A stretch of 32,034 bases of DNA from an uncultured Comamonas sp. GTDB taxonomy: Bacteria > Pseudomonadota > Gammaproteobacteria > Burkholderiales > Burkholderiaceae_C. The notes beneath the pieces were generated by a model that ran no database searches, was not told where the DNA came from, and saw only the letters and a list, made by a program, of their open reading frames with translations. Position numbers and translations under genes: made by a program. Numbering within the stretch: the first letter of the stretch is position 1; every line of letters begins with the position of its first letter. The stretch covers positions 1 to 32,034 of the forward strand of contig CABIIJ010000027.1 in assembly GCA_902175065.1 (NCBI GenBank). Direction: 5' to 3'. This document shows positions 24,805 through 32,034 of the stretch, one piece after another.

Positions 24805-24884
24805 AGAGCTGCTACCGCTGGCTATATCTGAATTTCAAATAGTTTTTTATCTGAAACACAGTGTTTACCAGCGGTAGCAGCTCT
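24805..24884. repeat. 80-bp dyad repeat, copy 4
   Basis: This is the most perfect copy: 21-base exact arms (24801-24821 and 24868-24888) enclosing the 80-bp unit, with TCTGAA at 24850-24855. The ends read AAAAAGAGCTGC and GCAGCTCTTTTT, so it can act as a bidirectional terminator between the receptor (+) and the hemerythrin gene (-). Confidence 0.92.
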
Positions 24885-24925
24885 TTTTTATGATTTAAAA
24901 ACCTATCCAGGAACGTGTCTACGTT

Positions 24926-25363
24926 CTAACGCTTTGCGGCCTGCGCCGCCCTGCGCTGTTCCTGGTCACGGCGACGGATGAAAGTGCGCAATTCCTTGTC
25001 CCCGCGCCGGATGTGCAGGGACAGCCAGTCGCGCAGCACGCGCGAGAGCTGGGCGGCCACGGTAATGCCGCCGGTCTGCAGTCGGCGCTCCAGGTCGTAC
25101 AGGCTGTTCATGAATTCCTGGTGGCGCAGCTTGTGCTCTTCCAGGCCGGGGAAGCCCTCGCGGGCCATGATGTCTTCCTCGTGGGTGAGGTGTTCGCGCG
25201 TGCTGTCGATGGCCCGGCGCAGGATGGAGGCCACCACCGTCTGCCCCATGCCTCGGCTGGTGGCGGTGTGCAGCTCATTGACCAGATCGACCAGCACGCG
25301 GTGCTCCTGGTCGATTACGCCGCCGTCGATGACCATGTCATCCGCCCACTCGAAATACGCCAT
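24926..25363 (-). CDS. Bacteriohemerythrin (single-domain O2-binding diiron protein)
   Basis: This 145-residue four-helix protein carries the complete diiron ligand set of hemerythrins: His21 (IDQEH), His58 and Glu62 (HLTHEED), His77 and His81 (EEHKLRH), His117 and Asp122 (SLHIRRGD). It should bind O2 reversibly in the cytoplasm. The C-terminus is rich in Arg, Gln and Ala. ATG 25363 lies two bases after the stop codon of the chemoreceptor gene upstream, so the pair is a translationally coupled operon. This context suggests that the protein buffers or delivers O2 for an aerotaxis-type signal rather than acting in respiration; that role is inferred. Confidence 0.93.
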   Translation of the reverse strand: MAYFEWADDMVIDGGVIDQEHRVLVDLVNELHTATSRGMGQTVVASILRRAIDSTREHLTHEEDIMAREGFPGLEEHKLRHQEFMNSLYDLERRLQTGGITVAAQLSRVLRDWLSLHIRRGDKELRTFIRRRDQEQRRAAQAAKR

Positions 25364-25365
25364 GG

Positions 25366-26988
25366 CTAACCCCCCTGTTGTAACTGCAACGGTTCGGCTG
25401 CAACCCGCGCCAGCCCCCGGCCACCCCTGCCCTGGCCGAGGCGGAATACGCTGACCGCCTGCACCAGGGCCGATGCCTGGGCCTGCATGGACTGGGCCGC
25501 CGCTGCGGCTTCCTCGACCAGGGCGGCGTTTTGCTGCGTCACCTGGTCCATCTGCTGCATGGCCTGGTTGATCTGGGTGATGCCCATGCTCTGGTCCTGG
25601 CTGGCTTCGCTGATCTCGCCCATGATGTCGGCCACCCGGCGCACGCTGACGACGATCTCGTCCATGGTGCTGCCCGCTTTCTCCACCTGGGTGCTGCCGC
25701 TGGTGACGTTGCCGACGGACTCGTCGATCAGCCCCTTGATCTCGCGGGCCGCGTCGGCGCTGCGCCCGGCCAGGGCACGCACTTCGCTGGCCACGACGGC
25801 AAAGCCCCGGCCCTGTTCGCCCGCGCGGGCGGCCTCCACGGCGGCGTTCAGCGCCAGGATGTTGGTCTGGAAGGCAATGCTGTCGATGATGCCGATGATG
25901 TCGGCAATCTTGCGCGAGGAGGTGTTGATCGCCTCCATCGTATGCACCACTTCGGCAACCACTTCCCCGCCGCGCACGGCCACCTGGGCGGCGTTTTCGG
26001 CCAGCGTGGCGGCCTGCTTGCCGCTGTCGTAGTTCTGGGTGACGGTGCCGGACAGCTCCTGCATGGCGGCGGTGGTTTCTTCCAGGGCGCTGGCCTGTTC
26101 CTCGGTGCGGCTGGACAGGTCCAGGTTGCCGGTGGCGATCTGGGCGGCCGCCGTGGCGATGGAGTCGCTGCCGTGGCGCACTTCGCCGACGATGTTCACC
26201 AGGCTCTGGTCCATGTTGCGCAGGGCTTGCAGCAGCGTCCCGGCCTCGTCGCTGCCGGTGACTTCGATGGTGTTTTCCAGTTGCCCCTGGGCCACTTGCT
26301 GTGCCACGACCACGGCCTGCGCCAGCGGACGGGTGATGGAGCGGGAGATGACCCAGGCCAGCCACAGGCCCAGCGCCAGGGCACCCAGCCCGACGGCAAT
26401 CACGATCCAGCGGGCCAGATCGGCCTCATACACGGCCCGCCCGGTATCGGCCTGGGCGACGCGCTTTTCCAGCTCGGCCATGGCGGCGCAGTCCTGCGAA
26501 ATGCGGTTCAACTGCACCAGGGTGACGGTCTGCAGTTCGTGGATGGCGGCGTCCTCGTCCCCGGCGTCCAGCAGCTCATAGAAGCGAACCTGGGACTTCA
26601 CGTAAATCCCCCGCGCTTCCTCGATCTTGGTGAGCAAGTCCTTGCCTTCCCCCAAAGTCACCAGCGCTTGCAGCGTCTCGATCGACTTCACGAACTCCTG
26701 GCGCGAGGCGACGATTTCCTCGCGCAACTGCTGGCGCTTTTGCGGGTCGCTGACGACCTGCTCGACCGTGCGGCGGGCGTTCAGGGCAGCGATCAGGCCC
26801 AGGCGGTTGGCCGCTTCGGCCTTGACCCAGGTGACATCGGTAATGTGGTGCGTGGTACGGCTCAAGGTGTTGAGGTTCCACAGCGCGACGATGACGACAC
26901 TGAGCAACATGCACAGCACTGCACCGAAAGCCAGAAACAGCCGGGTACCGATGCGCCAGTTGCGCAGGGGCGAGAAGTTGTTTGCCAT
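25366..26988 (-). CDS. Methyl-accepting chemotaxis protein (4-helix-bundle ligand domain, HAMP)
   Basis: This 540-residue inner-membrane chemoreceptor has TM1 at about residues 16-38, a periplasmic four-helix-bundle sensor domain (about 40-190), TM2 at about 193-214 and a HAMP domain starting at [10 protein letters not shown]. The long cytoplasmic coiled coil has the invariant hairpin tip [20 protein letters not shown] and [20 protein letters not shown] (about 371-410), which binds CheA and CheW. Methylation-region repeats ([17 protein letters not shown]) flank it. ATG 26988 is chosen because AGGGAC lies upstream; an earlier ATG at 27012 would add eight residues. No CheB/CheR-docking pentapeptide is seen at the C-terminus (EPLQLQQGG). 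It is coupled to the hemerythrin gene. The ligand is unknown. Confidence 0.94.
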   Translation of the reverse strand: MANNFSPLRNWRIGTRLFLAFGAVLCMLLSVVIVALWNLNTLSRTTHHITDVTWVKAEAANRLGLIAALNARRTVEQVVSDPQKRQQLREEIVASRQEFVKSIETLQALVTLGEGKDLLTKIEEARGIYVKSQVRFYELLDAGDEDAAIHELQTVTLVQLNRISQDCAAMAELEKRVAQADTGRAVYEADLARWIVIAVGLGALALGLWLAWVISRSITRPLAQAVVVAQQVAQGQLENTIEVTGSDEAGTLLQALRNMDQSLVNIVGEVRHGSDSIATAAAQIATGNLDLSSRTEEQASALEETTAAMQELSGTVTQNYDSGKQAATLAENAAQVAVRGGEVVAEVVHTMEAINTSSRKIADIIGIIDSIAFQTNILALNAAVEAARAGEQGRGFAVVASEVRALAGRSADAAREIKGLIDESVGNVTSGSTQVEKAGSTMDEIVVSVRRVADIMGEISEASQDQSMGITQINQAMQQMDQVTQQNAALVEEAAAAAQSMQAQASALVQAVSVFRLGQGRGGRGLARVAAEPLQLQQGG

Positions 26989-27084
26989 AGTGGATGTCCC
27001 TAGCGGGGTCATTGTCAGTTTCTTATAAAACTACAAATATTACACGCAGAAACAATCGAGTGCCGTACTCGGACACAGATGGCG

Positions 27085-27741
27085 TCAAAAACCGGCCCCC
27101 GGCTGGCTGAGGTACTCCAGCTCCTGCGGCGTGCTGCTGCGTCCGAGCAGGCTGTTGCGGTGCGGAAAGCGGCCAAACTGCTCGATCACGGCCTGGTGGC
27201 GCCGGGCGTAATCCAGGGTGCCGGCCAGGAAGCTGCTGACCTGGGCATCCCCCGTTTCCTGCGCCTGCGCGGCCAGGTCTTCAAAGGCAATCACGCTGTG
27301 CGTCTGCAAGGCGGCGTCTTCGGCGTGCTCCAGCGGCAGGTAGAGAAAAATCCGCGCCGCCAGGGGGATGGCCGGATCCTGGTCCCAGCCGGCATCGATG
27401 CCCTGCTGCGCCAGGGCCAGCGCCTGGGCATCGCCCGCAAAGGCTTTGGCCGTGCCCCGGTAGGCGTTGCGCGTGAACTGGTCGAGCACGATGAGCAGCG
27501 CCAGCCAGCCCAGCGGGTGCTGCGCCTGGGATTGCAGCCTGCCGGCCAGGGCTTCGAGCAGGACGGCACCGAAGCGCTTGCGGATTTCCTCGTCCGTGGC
27601 CTCGGACTTGGTGAACCACAGGCTTTGCCGGGCCAGGGCGCTGGCGTTGCTCGGGCGCTCGCTGCCCAGCCAGTATTCCAGCACCTGGGCCAGGCGGGGG
27701 TCGAGGACGGGGGCGGCGGCAGAGAAATCGAACGGGGTCAT
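27085..27741 (-). CDS. DUF924 family protein
   Basis: This 218-residue cytoplasmic, mainly helical protein is recognised as DUF924 by VLEYWLGS near the N-terminus, LWFTKSEATDEEIRKRFGAVLLEAL, the core LALLIVLDQFTRNAYRGTAKAFAGDAQALALA, RIFLYLPLEHAED and the C-terminal VIEQFGRFPHRNSLLGRSSTPQELEYL. The repeated helices are TPR-like. No function is established for the family as far as I know. The gene stands alone, 96 bases upstream of the chemoreceptor on the same strand, with repeat copy 5 upstream of it. Confidence 0.92.
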   Translation of the reverse strand: MTPFDFSAAAPVLDPRLAQVLEYWLGSERPSNASALARQSLWFTKSEATDEEIRKRFGAVLLEALAGRLQSQAQHPLGWLALLIVLDQFTRNAYRGTAKAFAGDAQALALAQQGIDAGWDQDPAIPLAARIFLYLPLEHAEDAALQTHSVIAFEDLAAQAQETGDAQVSSFLAGTLDYARRHQAVIEQFGRFPHRNSLLGRSSTPQELEYLSQPGAGF

Positions 27742-27810
27742 GGCAGCAGGCTTTCTATGAACAGGTTGCAGGCTAAGAGCATGATAGAGCGGAGCAACGA
27801 ATTAAAAACA

Positions 27811-27890
27811 AGAGCTTGTTCCACTGATAAATAAAGGATTTCAATAATAAAACAATCTGAATTCCTTTATTTATCAGCGGTAACAGCTAT
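27811..27890. repeat. 80-bp dyad repeat, copy 5
   Basis: The outer arms are degenerate (AGAGCTTGTTCCACT against AGCGGTAACAGCTAT), but the next segment is a perfect 15-bp inverted pair, CTGATAAATAAAGGA (27824-27838) and TCCTTTATTTATCAG (27863-27877). TCTGAA is at 27856-27861. It lies between metR and the DUF924 gene, both on the minus strand, four bases past the metR stop. Confidence 0.85.
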
Positions 27891-27893
27891 TGT

Positions 27894-28793
27894 TTAATCA
27901 ACACCAGGGCCTTGCGCCAGGGCGATGAAGGCGGCCAGGTAGTCAATCCCCTGTTCATCGCTGCGCACGCCCAGGTGGATCTGCTTGGCCACGCCCTGCG
28001 GCCCCAGGCGCACCGGGCAAATGTCCAGCCGCTGGGCATATTCCAGCACCAGCCAGCGCGGCAAGGCGGCCACGCCCCGGCCGCTGGCGACCATCTGCAA
28101 CATGATGTCGGTGGTTTCGATGCTTTTGTGCACGGCGGGCGCGGTACCGGCGGGCAGCAGGAACTGGGTGAAGATGTCCAGCCGCTCCGCCGGGACGGGG
28201 TAGGTGATCAGCGTTTCGCGTTGCAGGTCGGCGGGCCGGGCGTAGTCCACATCAGCCTGGGCCAGCGGGTGGCGGCGGCTGACGACCAGCACCTGCTCGT
28301 AGTCGAACACCGGGGTGAAGACCAGCCCGGGCTGGTACACCGGGTCGGGGGTGACGAGCAGGTCGATTTCGTAATCGAGCAGCGCCGTCAGGCCGCCGAA
28401 CTGGAATTTCTGCTTCACGTCCACATCCACATCCGGCCATGCCGCCAGATAGGGGGCGACGATTTTCAAGAGCCACTGGTAGCACGGGTGGCATTCCATG
28501 CCGATGCGCAGGCTGCCGCGCTGGCCCTGGGCGATCTGCGCCAGCTTGGCCTCCATCTGCGCCAGTTGCGGCAGCACCCGCTGGGCCAGGATGAGCAGTT
28601 GCCGGCCCGCCTGCGTCAGGCGCAGGCTGCGCCCCTCGCGCAGCCAGATGGGCGTGCCCAGGCGCTCTTCGAGCTTGCGCACGCTGTGGCTCAGGGCCGA
28701 TTGGGTGACGCACAGGCGCTCTGCCGCTGCCGTCAAGGAACCGTGCTGCTCGACCGCCTGCACGATGGCCAGATGAATGCGCTCCAGAATCAT
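27894..28793 (-). CDS. metR: LysR-family methionine regulator MetR
   Basis: This 299-residue LysR protein is divergent from metE, as in enterobacteria. The HTH is HLAIVQAVEQHGSLTAAAERLCVTQSALSHSVRKLEERLG. The effector domain has the MetR-specific IGMECHPCYQWLLKIVAPYLAAWP (compare IAIECHSCIQWL in E. coli as I recall it), the homocysteine-sensing region with PVFDYEQVLVV, PVPAERLDIFTQFLLPAGTAPA, and ETTDIMLQMVASGRGVAALPRWL. I chose ATG 28793 (MILERIHL) over an in-frame TTG at 28799. MetR activates metE and other methionine genes with homocysteine as co-inducer, and it usually represses itself through the shared promoter region. Confidence 0.93.
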   Translation of the reverse strand: MILERIHLAIVQAVEQHGSLTAAAERLCVTQSALSHSVRKLEERLGTPIWLREGRSLRLTQAGRQLLILAQRVLPQLAQMEAKLAQIAQGQRGSLRIGMECHPCYQWLLKIVAPYLAAWPDVDVDVKQKFQFGGLTALLDYEIDLLVTPDPVYQPGLVFTPVFDYEQVLVVSRRHPLAQADVDYARPADLQRETLITYPVPAERLDIFTQFLLPAGTAPAVHKSIETTDIMLQMVASGRGVAALPRWLVLEYAQRLDICPVRLGPQGVAKQIHLGVRSDEQGIDYLAAFIALAQGPGVD

Positions 28794-28812
28794 GAACAAA
28801 AATAATGAATAG

Positions 28813-28840
28813 TTGAATTTTTACCATTTTACTTCATAAA
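28813..28840 (+). promoter_or_regulatory. Candidate metE promoter and MetR-box area
   Basis: TTGAAT (28813-28818) and CATAAA (28835-28840) are separated by 16 bases in the 102-bp metR-metE spacer. TGAA half-sites at 28806-28809 and 28814-28817 and TTCA at 28833-28836 recall MetR half-sites, but the exact TGAA-N5-TTCA spacing is not present. Confidence 0.35.
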
Positions 28841-28895
28841 CCCAGCACCCTAGGATCGCCCCATCAAACCAACCCTTGGAAAGAAAGCAATCCTT

Positions 28896-31166
28896 ATGAC
28901 CATCATTCATAACCTCGGTTTCCCGCGCATTGGCGCCCAGCGCGAACTGAAATTCGGCCTGGAAGCCTTCTGGCGCGGCGAAGCCAGCGCCGAGCAACTG
29001 AACGCCCTGGGCACCTGGCTGCGCGAACAGCACTGGCAACTGCAAGCCGGGCTGGACTTCGTGCCCGTGGGCGACTTCGCCCTGTACGACCAGGTGCTGG
29101 ACATGAGCTTTACCCTGGGCCACCTGCCCGAGCGCGTGCGTGACCTGCCCGGCAGCGAACTCGACCAGTACTTCCGCGTGGCCCGGGGCCGCAGCGCAGG
29201 CGACAGCACCGGCGTGGCCGCTGGCGAGATGACCAAGTGGTTCGATACCAACTACCACTACATCGTCCCTGAATTCACCGCCGACACCCGGTTCGCGCTC
29301 AACGCCAGCCGCCTGGTGCAGCAACTGGCCCAGGCCCGCGCCCAGGGCGTGAACCCCAAGCCGGTCATCGTCGGCCCCATCACCTACCTGGCCCTGGGCA
29401 AGGCCAAGGACGAGAGCAACAAACTGGCCCTGCTGGAGCGCCTGCTGCCCGTCTACGCCCAACTGCTGGACACCCTGGCCGCCGAAGGCGTGGAGTGGGT
29501 GCAGGTCGATGAACCGATTCTGGTCACCGAGCTGGATGCCGACTGGCAGCACGCCCTGAACACCGCCTATCACCAGCTCAAGAGCGGCAAGGTAAAAATC
29601 CTGCTGGCCAGCTACTTTGGCCCGCTGCTGGACAACAAATACCTGGCCGCCAACCTGCCCGTGGCCGGGCTGCACGTCGATGCCACCCAGGACGTGGGCG
29701 ACGTGCAGCAACTGATCGGCCTGCTGCCCGCGCACAAGGTGCTGTCGCTGGGCGTGATCAGTGGCCGCAATATCTGGAAAACCGACCTGAGCGCCACCCT
29801 GGACTGGCTCGAACCCCTGGCCGAGCGCCTGGGCGAGCGCCTGTGGCTGGCCCCCAGCTGCTCGCTGCTGCACGTGCCCGTCGACCTGGACAGCGAAGAA
29901 AAACTCGACCCCGAGGTGAAAAACTGGCTGGCCTTTGCCAAGCAAAAATTGCAGGAGCTGCAAGTGCTGGGCCAGGCGCTGAACCAGGGCCGCGCCAGCG
30001 TGCAGGCGGCACTGGCCGCCAACGCCGCGGCCTTGGAACAGCGACGCAACTCGCCGCGCGTGCACCGCCCCGAAGTGCAGGCCGCCGTGGCCGCCATCAC
30101 CGCCGCCCTGGGCCAGCGCCAAAGCCCCTATGCCGCCCGGGCCGAGCAGCAGGCCGCCCACCTGCGCCTGCCGGCCTATCCGACGACGACGATCGGCTCC
30201 TTCCCGCAGACGCCGGACATCCGCCGCGCCCGCAGCGACTTCAAGGCCGGGCGCATCGGCACCGCCGAGTACCAGCAGGCCATGCAGGCAGAAATCGCCC
30301 GCAGCGTGCGCGAGCAGGAGAGCCTGGGCCTGGACGTGCTGGTGCATGGCGAGGCCGAGCGCAACGACATGGTCGAATACTTTGGCGAGCAGCTCGATGG
30401 CTACGCCTTCAGCCAGTTCGGCTGGGTGCAGTCCTACGGCTCGCGCTGCGTGAAGCCGCCGATCCTGTTCGGCGACATTGCCCGCCCCCGGGCCATGACG
30501 GTGGAGTGGATTGCCTACGCCCAGTCGCTGACCGCCAAGCCCATGAAAGGGATGCTCACCGGCCCGGTCACCATCCTGAACTGGTCGTTCGTGCGCGACG
30601 ACCAGCCCCGCGCCACCACCTGCAAGCAGCTGGCGCTGGCCATCCGCCAGGAAGTGCTGGATCTGGAAAAAGCCGGCGTGCGCGTCATCCAGATCGACGA
30701 GGCCGCGCTGCGCGAAGGCCTGCCCCTGCGCAAGAGCCAGTGGCACACCTACCTGGACTGGGCGATCGAGAGCTTCCGCATCACCGCCAACGGGGTGCAG
30801 GACGGCACGCAGATCCACACCCACATGTGCTATTCGGAATTCAACGACATCATCGCCGCCATCGCCGACATGGATGCCGACGTGATCACGATCGAGACCT
30901 CGCGCTCGGACATGGAGCTGCTGGACGCTTTCGAGCACTTCCAGTACCCCAACGAGATCGGCCCCGGCGTGTACGACATCCACTCGCCCAACATCCCCAC
31001 CCAGGCGCACATCGTGCAACTGATGCAAAAGGCCGCCCAGCGCATCCCCGCCGAACGCCTGTGGGTGAACCCGGACTGCGGCCTGAAAACCCGCCAGTGG
31101 GGCGAAGTCATCCCCGCGCTGCAAGCGATGGTGGCTGCGGCCCAGGAACTGCGTGCCGCAGCATGA
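28896..31166 (+). CDS. metE: Cobalamin-independent methionine synthase
   Basis: 5-methyltetrahydropteroyltriglutamate-homocysteine methyltransferase, the last step of methionine synthesis without B12. The 756-residue length is normal. The N-terminal half starts with [23 protein letters not shown] and has [15 protein letters not shown]. The C-terminal half has [69 protein letters not shown] and the zinc ligands in [12 protein letters not shown] (His and Cys), [10 protein letters not shown] (Glu) and NPDCGLKTR (Cys). A GGAAAGAAAG ribosome site precedes ATG 28896. It is divergent from metR, its likely activator. No cobalamin riboswitch precedes it. Repeat copy 6 and a strong terminator follow. 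Confidence 0.98.
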   Translation: MTIIHNLGFPRIGAQRELKFGLEAFWRGEASAEQLNALGTWLREQHWQLQAGLDFVPVGDFALYDQVLDMSFTLGHLPERVRDLPGSELDQYFRVARGRSAGDSTGVAAGEMTKWFDTNYHYIVPEFTADTRFALNASRLVQQLAQARAQGVNPKPVIVGPITYLALGKAKDESNKLALLERLLPVYAQLLDTLAAEGVEWVQVDEPILVTELDADWQHALNTAYHQLKSGKVKILLASYFGPLLDNKYLAANLPVAGLHVDATQDVGDVQQLIGLLPAHKVLSLGVISGRNIWKTDLSATLDWLEPLAERLGERLWLAPSCSLLHVPVDLDSEEKLDPEVKNWLAFAKQKLQELQVLGQALNQGRASVQAALAANAAALEQRRNSPRVHRPEVQAAVAAITAALGQRQSPYAARAEQQAAHLRLPAYPTTTIGSFPQTPDIRRARSDFKAGRIGTAEYQQAMQAEIARSVREQESLGLDVLVHGEAERNDMVEYFGEQLDGYAFSQFGWVQSYGSRCVKPPILFGDIARPRAMTVEWIAYAQSLTAKPMKGMLTGPVTILNWSFVRDDQPRATTCKQLALAIRQEVLDLEKAGVRVIQIDEAALREGLPLRKSQWHTYLDWAIESFRITANGVQDGTQIHTHMCYSEFNDIIAAIADMDADVITIETSRSDMELLDAFEHFQYPNEIGPGVYDIHSPNIPTQAHIVQLMQKAAQRIPAERLWVNPDCGLKTRQWGEVIPALQAMVAAAQELRAAA

Positions 31167-31180
31167 CAAATATCGAATAA

Positions 31181-31260
31181 CAGAGCTGTATCACAGGTAG
31201 ATAAACGATTTCATGGATTTTTCTATCTGAAATCGTTTATTTTTCAGTGCAAGCAGCTAT
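31181..31260. repeat. 80-bp dyad repeat, copy 6
   Basis: The right arm ends AAGCAGCTAT and the left begins CAGAGCTGTATCACA; the outer pairing is degraded. The inner arms ATAAACGATTTCA (31201-31213) and TGAAATCGTTTAT (31228-31240) are perfect. TCTGAA is at 31226-31231. It is directly followed by a separate terminator. Confidence 0.8.
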
Positions 31261-31299
31261 GAAAAATAGCCCCATCCTCACGGTCGGGGCTATTTTTCA
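31260..31299. terminator. Bidirectional terminator between metE and the DUF1178 gene
   Basis: A perfect 14-bp stem, TGAAAAATAGCCCC and GGGGCTATTTTTCA, has a 12-base loop; A-rich on the left and T-rich on the right, it serves both convergent genes. Its first base is the last base of repeat copy 6. Confidence 0.88.
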
Positions 31300-31339
31300 T
31301 GGCCGCTGGACGGGCCGCCACGGCGGGCTATTGAACGGG

Positions 31340-31813
31340 CTATTGCAGCGTCTCACCGCTGCCCTTGGGCAAGGCCAGGGGCAGGATGGGCACGCCCTCC
31401 TCCACCAGCTCCCGGGCCTGCTCGGGCGTGGCCTGGCCGCGAATGGATTTTTCCTCCTGCTCGCCCCGGTGCATGGCCAGGGCTTGCTCGGCAAAGCGCG
31501 TACCCACATCCTCGCTGCTCCGGGCCAATTGCCGGGACAGTTGCAGCCAGGCGGCCTGCATGGCGCGGAGTTTTTCCGGGGCACTGTCGGGCAGGGTGGC
31601 CACAGGGGTGGGTATTTCTGCGGTTTTTGCGGATTGCGGTGCAGCAGCGCCCAAGTTCAGCCGGGGGGCGCTCAAGCCCTTGGCAATCGTCCCATCGCCA
31701 CACAGCGGGCATTGCAACAGGCCGCGCTGTTGCTGATCCCGGTAATCGGCTTCGGAGCCGAACCAGCCTTCAAAAATATGGCCCTGGCCGCAGTGCAAGT
31801 CAAAAACCTTCAT
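31340..31813 (-). CDS. DUF1178 family protein
   Basis: This 157-residue protein of a proteobacterial family without known function begins MKVFDLHCGQGHIFEGWFGSEADYRDQQQRG and has CPLCG at about residues 36-40. Cys8, His12 and the CPLC pair could form a small zinc site. The middle (about 50-85) is low-complexity and Ala/Pro-rich; the C-terminal half is helical, with the family end GEQEEKSIRGQATPEQARELVEEGVPILPLALP. The ribosome-site-like AGGGGGC precedes the start. It is convergent with metE. No neighbour hints at a role. Confidence 0.92.
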   Translation of the reverse strand: MKVFDLHCGQGHIFEGWFGSEADYRDQQQRGLLQCPLCGDGTIAKGLSAPRLNLGAAAPQSAKTAEIPTPVATLPDSAPEKLRAMQAAWLQLSRQLARSSEDVGTRFAEQALAMHRGEQEEKSIRGQATPEQARELVEEGVPILPLALPKGSGETLQ

Positions 31814-31842
31814 GGCAGCCCCCTATAAAAATAAAAAAGATG

Positions 31843-31877
31843 AAGAAAAAGAAACGGCATCTGCCAGGAGATGCCGT
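31843..31877 (-). terminator. Minus-strand terminator for a gene beyond the right edge
   Basis: ACGGCATCT and AGATGCCGT (31854-31862 and 31869-31877) form a perfect 9-bp stem with a GCCAGG loop. Read on the minus strand it is followed by TTTCTTTTTCTTC, so it would stop transcription entering from the right before the DUF1178 gene. Confidence 0.6.
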
Positions 31878-31912
31878 AAGAACCTGTTCACGCTCTTTTC
31901 ATGGTGCCCGTT

Positions 31913-31989
31913 GCCCCACCAGGGCGGCAGATGCAAGGCGCAAACCGCAGTCGCCCTGGTGGGGCGGCGAGGATTTGCAACGCAGCAGA
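31913..31989. repeat. Second copy of the composite repeat found at 24614-24782 (core part)
   Basis: The block GATGCAAGGCGCAAACCGCA (starting at 31930) and the block GCGAGGATTTGCAACGC (31967-31983) are identical to those at 24668 and 24706. The ~16-base segment between them differs. Here GCCCCACCAGGGCG (31913-31926) and CGCCCTGGTGGGGC (31952-31965) form a perfect 14-bp inverted pair around the first block. The outer arms of the 24614 element are not seen, and the window ends at 32034, so the extent is unknown. I see no gene in 31878-32034. Confidence 0.75.
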
Positions 31990-32034
31990 TGTTGTCTTGG
32001 CGGGGCAACCCTTCGGGCAAGGCAGCAAAAAACC

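Noticed and set aside
24926-26365. 479-residue frame joining hemerythrin to upstream sequence
   Set aside because: The first part is an out-of-frame reading of the chemoreceptor. The real hemerythrin starts at 25363, just after the receptor stop codon, so this is not a fusion protein.
28800-28895. Canonical MetR box TGAA-N5-TTCA in the metR-metE spacer
   Set aside because: Half-sites are present but not with the right spacing, so only a low-confidence regulatory area is listed.
28821-31169. 782-residue open frame antisense to metE
   Set aside because: GC-rich codon bias leaves the antisense frame open; its protein is Gly/His/Gln-rich without any domain, while the sense strand is a complete metE.
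4446-31260. Repeats considered as a CRISPR array
   Set aside because: The copies are dispersed over 27 kb, each is an 80-bp palindrome between genes, and there is no regular spacer or cas gene.
31823-32020. 65-residue minus-strand open frame at the right edge
   Set aside because: Lies within the composite repeat and a terminator hairpin, with no family resemblance.

Overview
The window looks like chromosome of a GC-rich betaproteobacterium, most likely a member of the Comamonadaceae (Burkholderiales; Comamonas/Acidovorax/Delftia-like). I base this on protein resemblance recalled from memory, the many LysR regulators divergent from short catabolic operons, a TRAP transporter inside a catabolic operon, and AT-rich palindromic intergenic repeats. 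I saw no tRNA, rRNA, CRISPR array, phage or intact insertion sequence.

Layout. (1) 1-2441: 3' end of an RpiR-type regulator with its terminator, then NADP-type glutamate dehydrogenase gdhA with a promoter and terminator. (2) 2470-11879: a LysR regulator divergent from a probable aromatic catabolic operon: degenerate MBL-fold protein, FAD aromatic-ring monooxygenase, DUF2783 mini-protein, VOC (extradiol-dioxygenase-like) protein, FAH-family hydrolase, TRAP transporter (SBP, small and large permease subunits) and maleylacetoacetate isomerase. Uptake, ring hydroxylation, ring opening, isomerisation and C-C hydrolysis are all plausibly covered, but no cupin-type gentisate or homogentisate dioxygenase is present, so the VOC protein is the candidate ring opener. 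(3) 11930-14689: Bcr/CflA exporter overlapping miaA, then a convergent bacterioferritin lacking the haem-ligand Met. (4) 14752-21254: a LysR gene with a frameshifted C-terminus, divergent from a second catabolic operon (FAD amine oxidoreductase, MFS permease, DapA-family lyase, PuuC-like aldehyde dehydrogenase) of unassigned substrate. (5) 21369-24617: yddG aromatic amino acid exporter, then a cobalamin riboswitch and a TonB-dependent receptor. (6) 24926-27741: reverse-strand genes for a bacteriohemerythrin, a chemoreceptor directly coupled to it, and a DUF924 protein. (7) 27894-31813: metR divergent from metE (B12-independent methionine synthase), then a DUF1178 protein.

Two repeat families run through the spacers. 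Six copies of an 80-bp dyad-symmetric element (15-bp terminal arms; TTCA near positions 30-33 and TGAA near 48-51) lie at 4446, 9219, 21263, 24805, 27811 and 31181. A larger 169-bp inverted-repeat element at 24614-24782 shares two conserved ~21-bp blocks with a second copy at the right end of the window (31930-31989).

The strongest candidates for undescribed biology are the region 2 and region 4 catabolic clusters, the 80-bp repeat family, and the chemoreceptor-hemerythrin pair.
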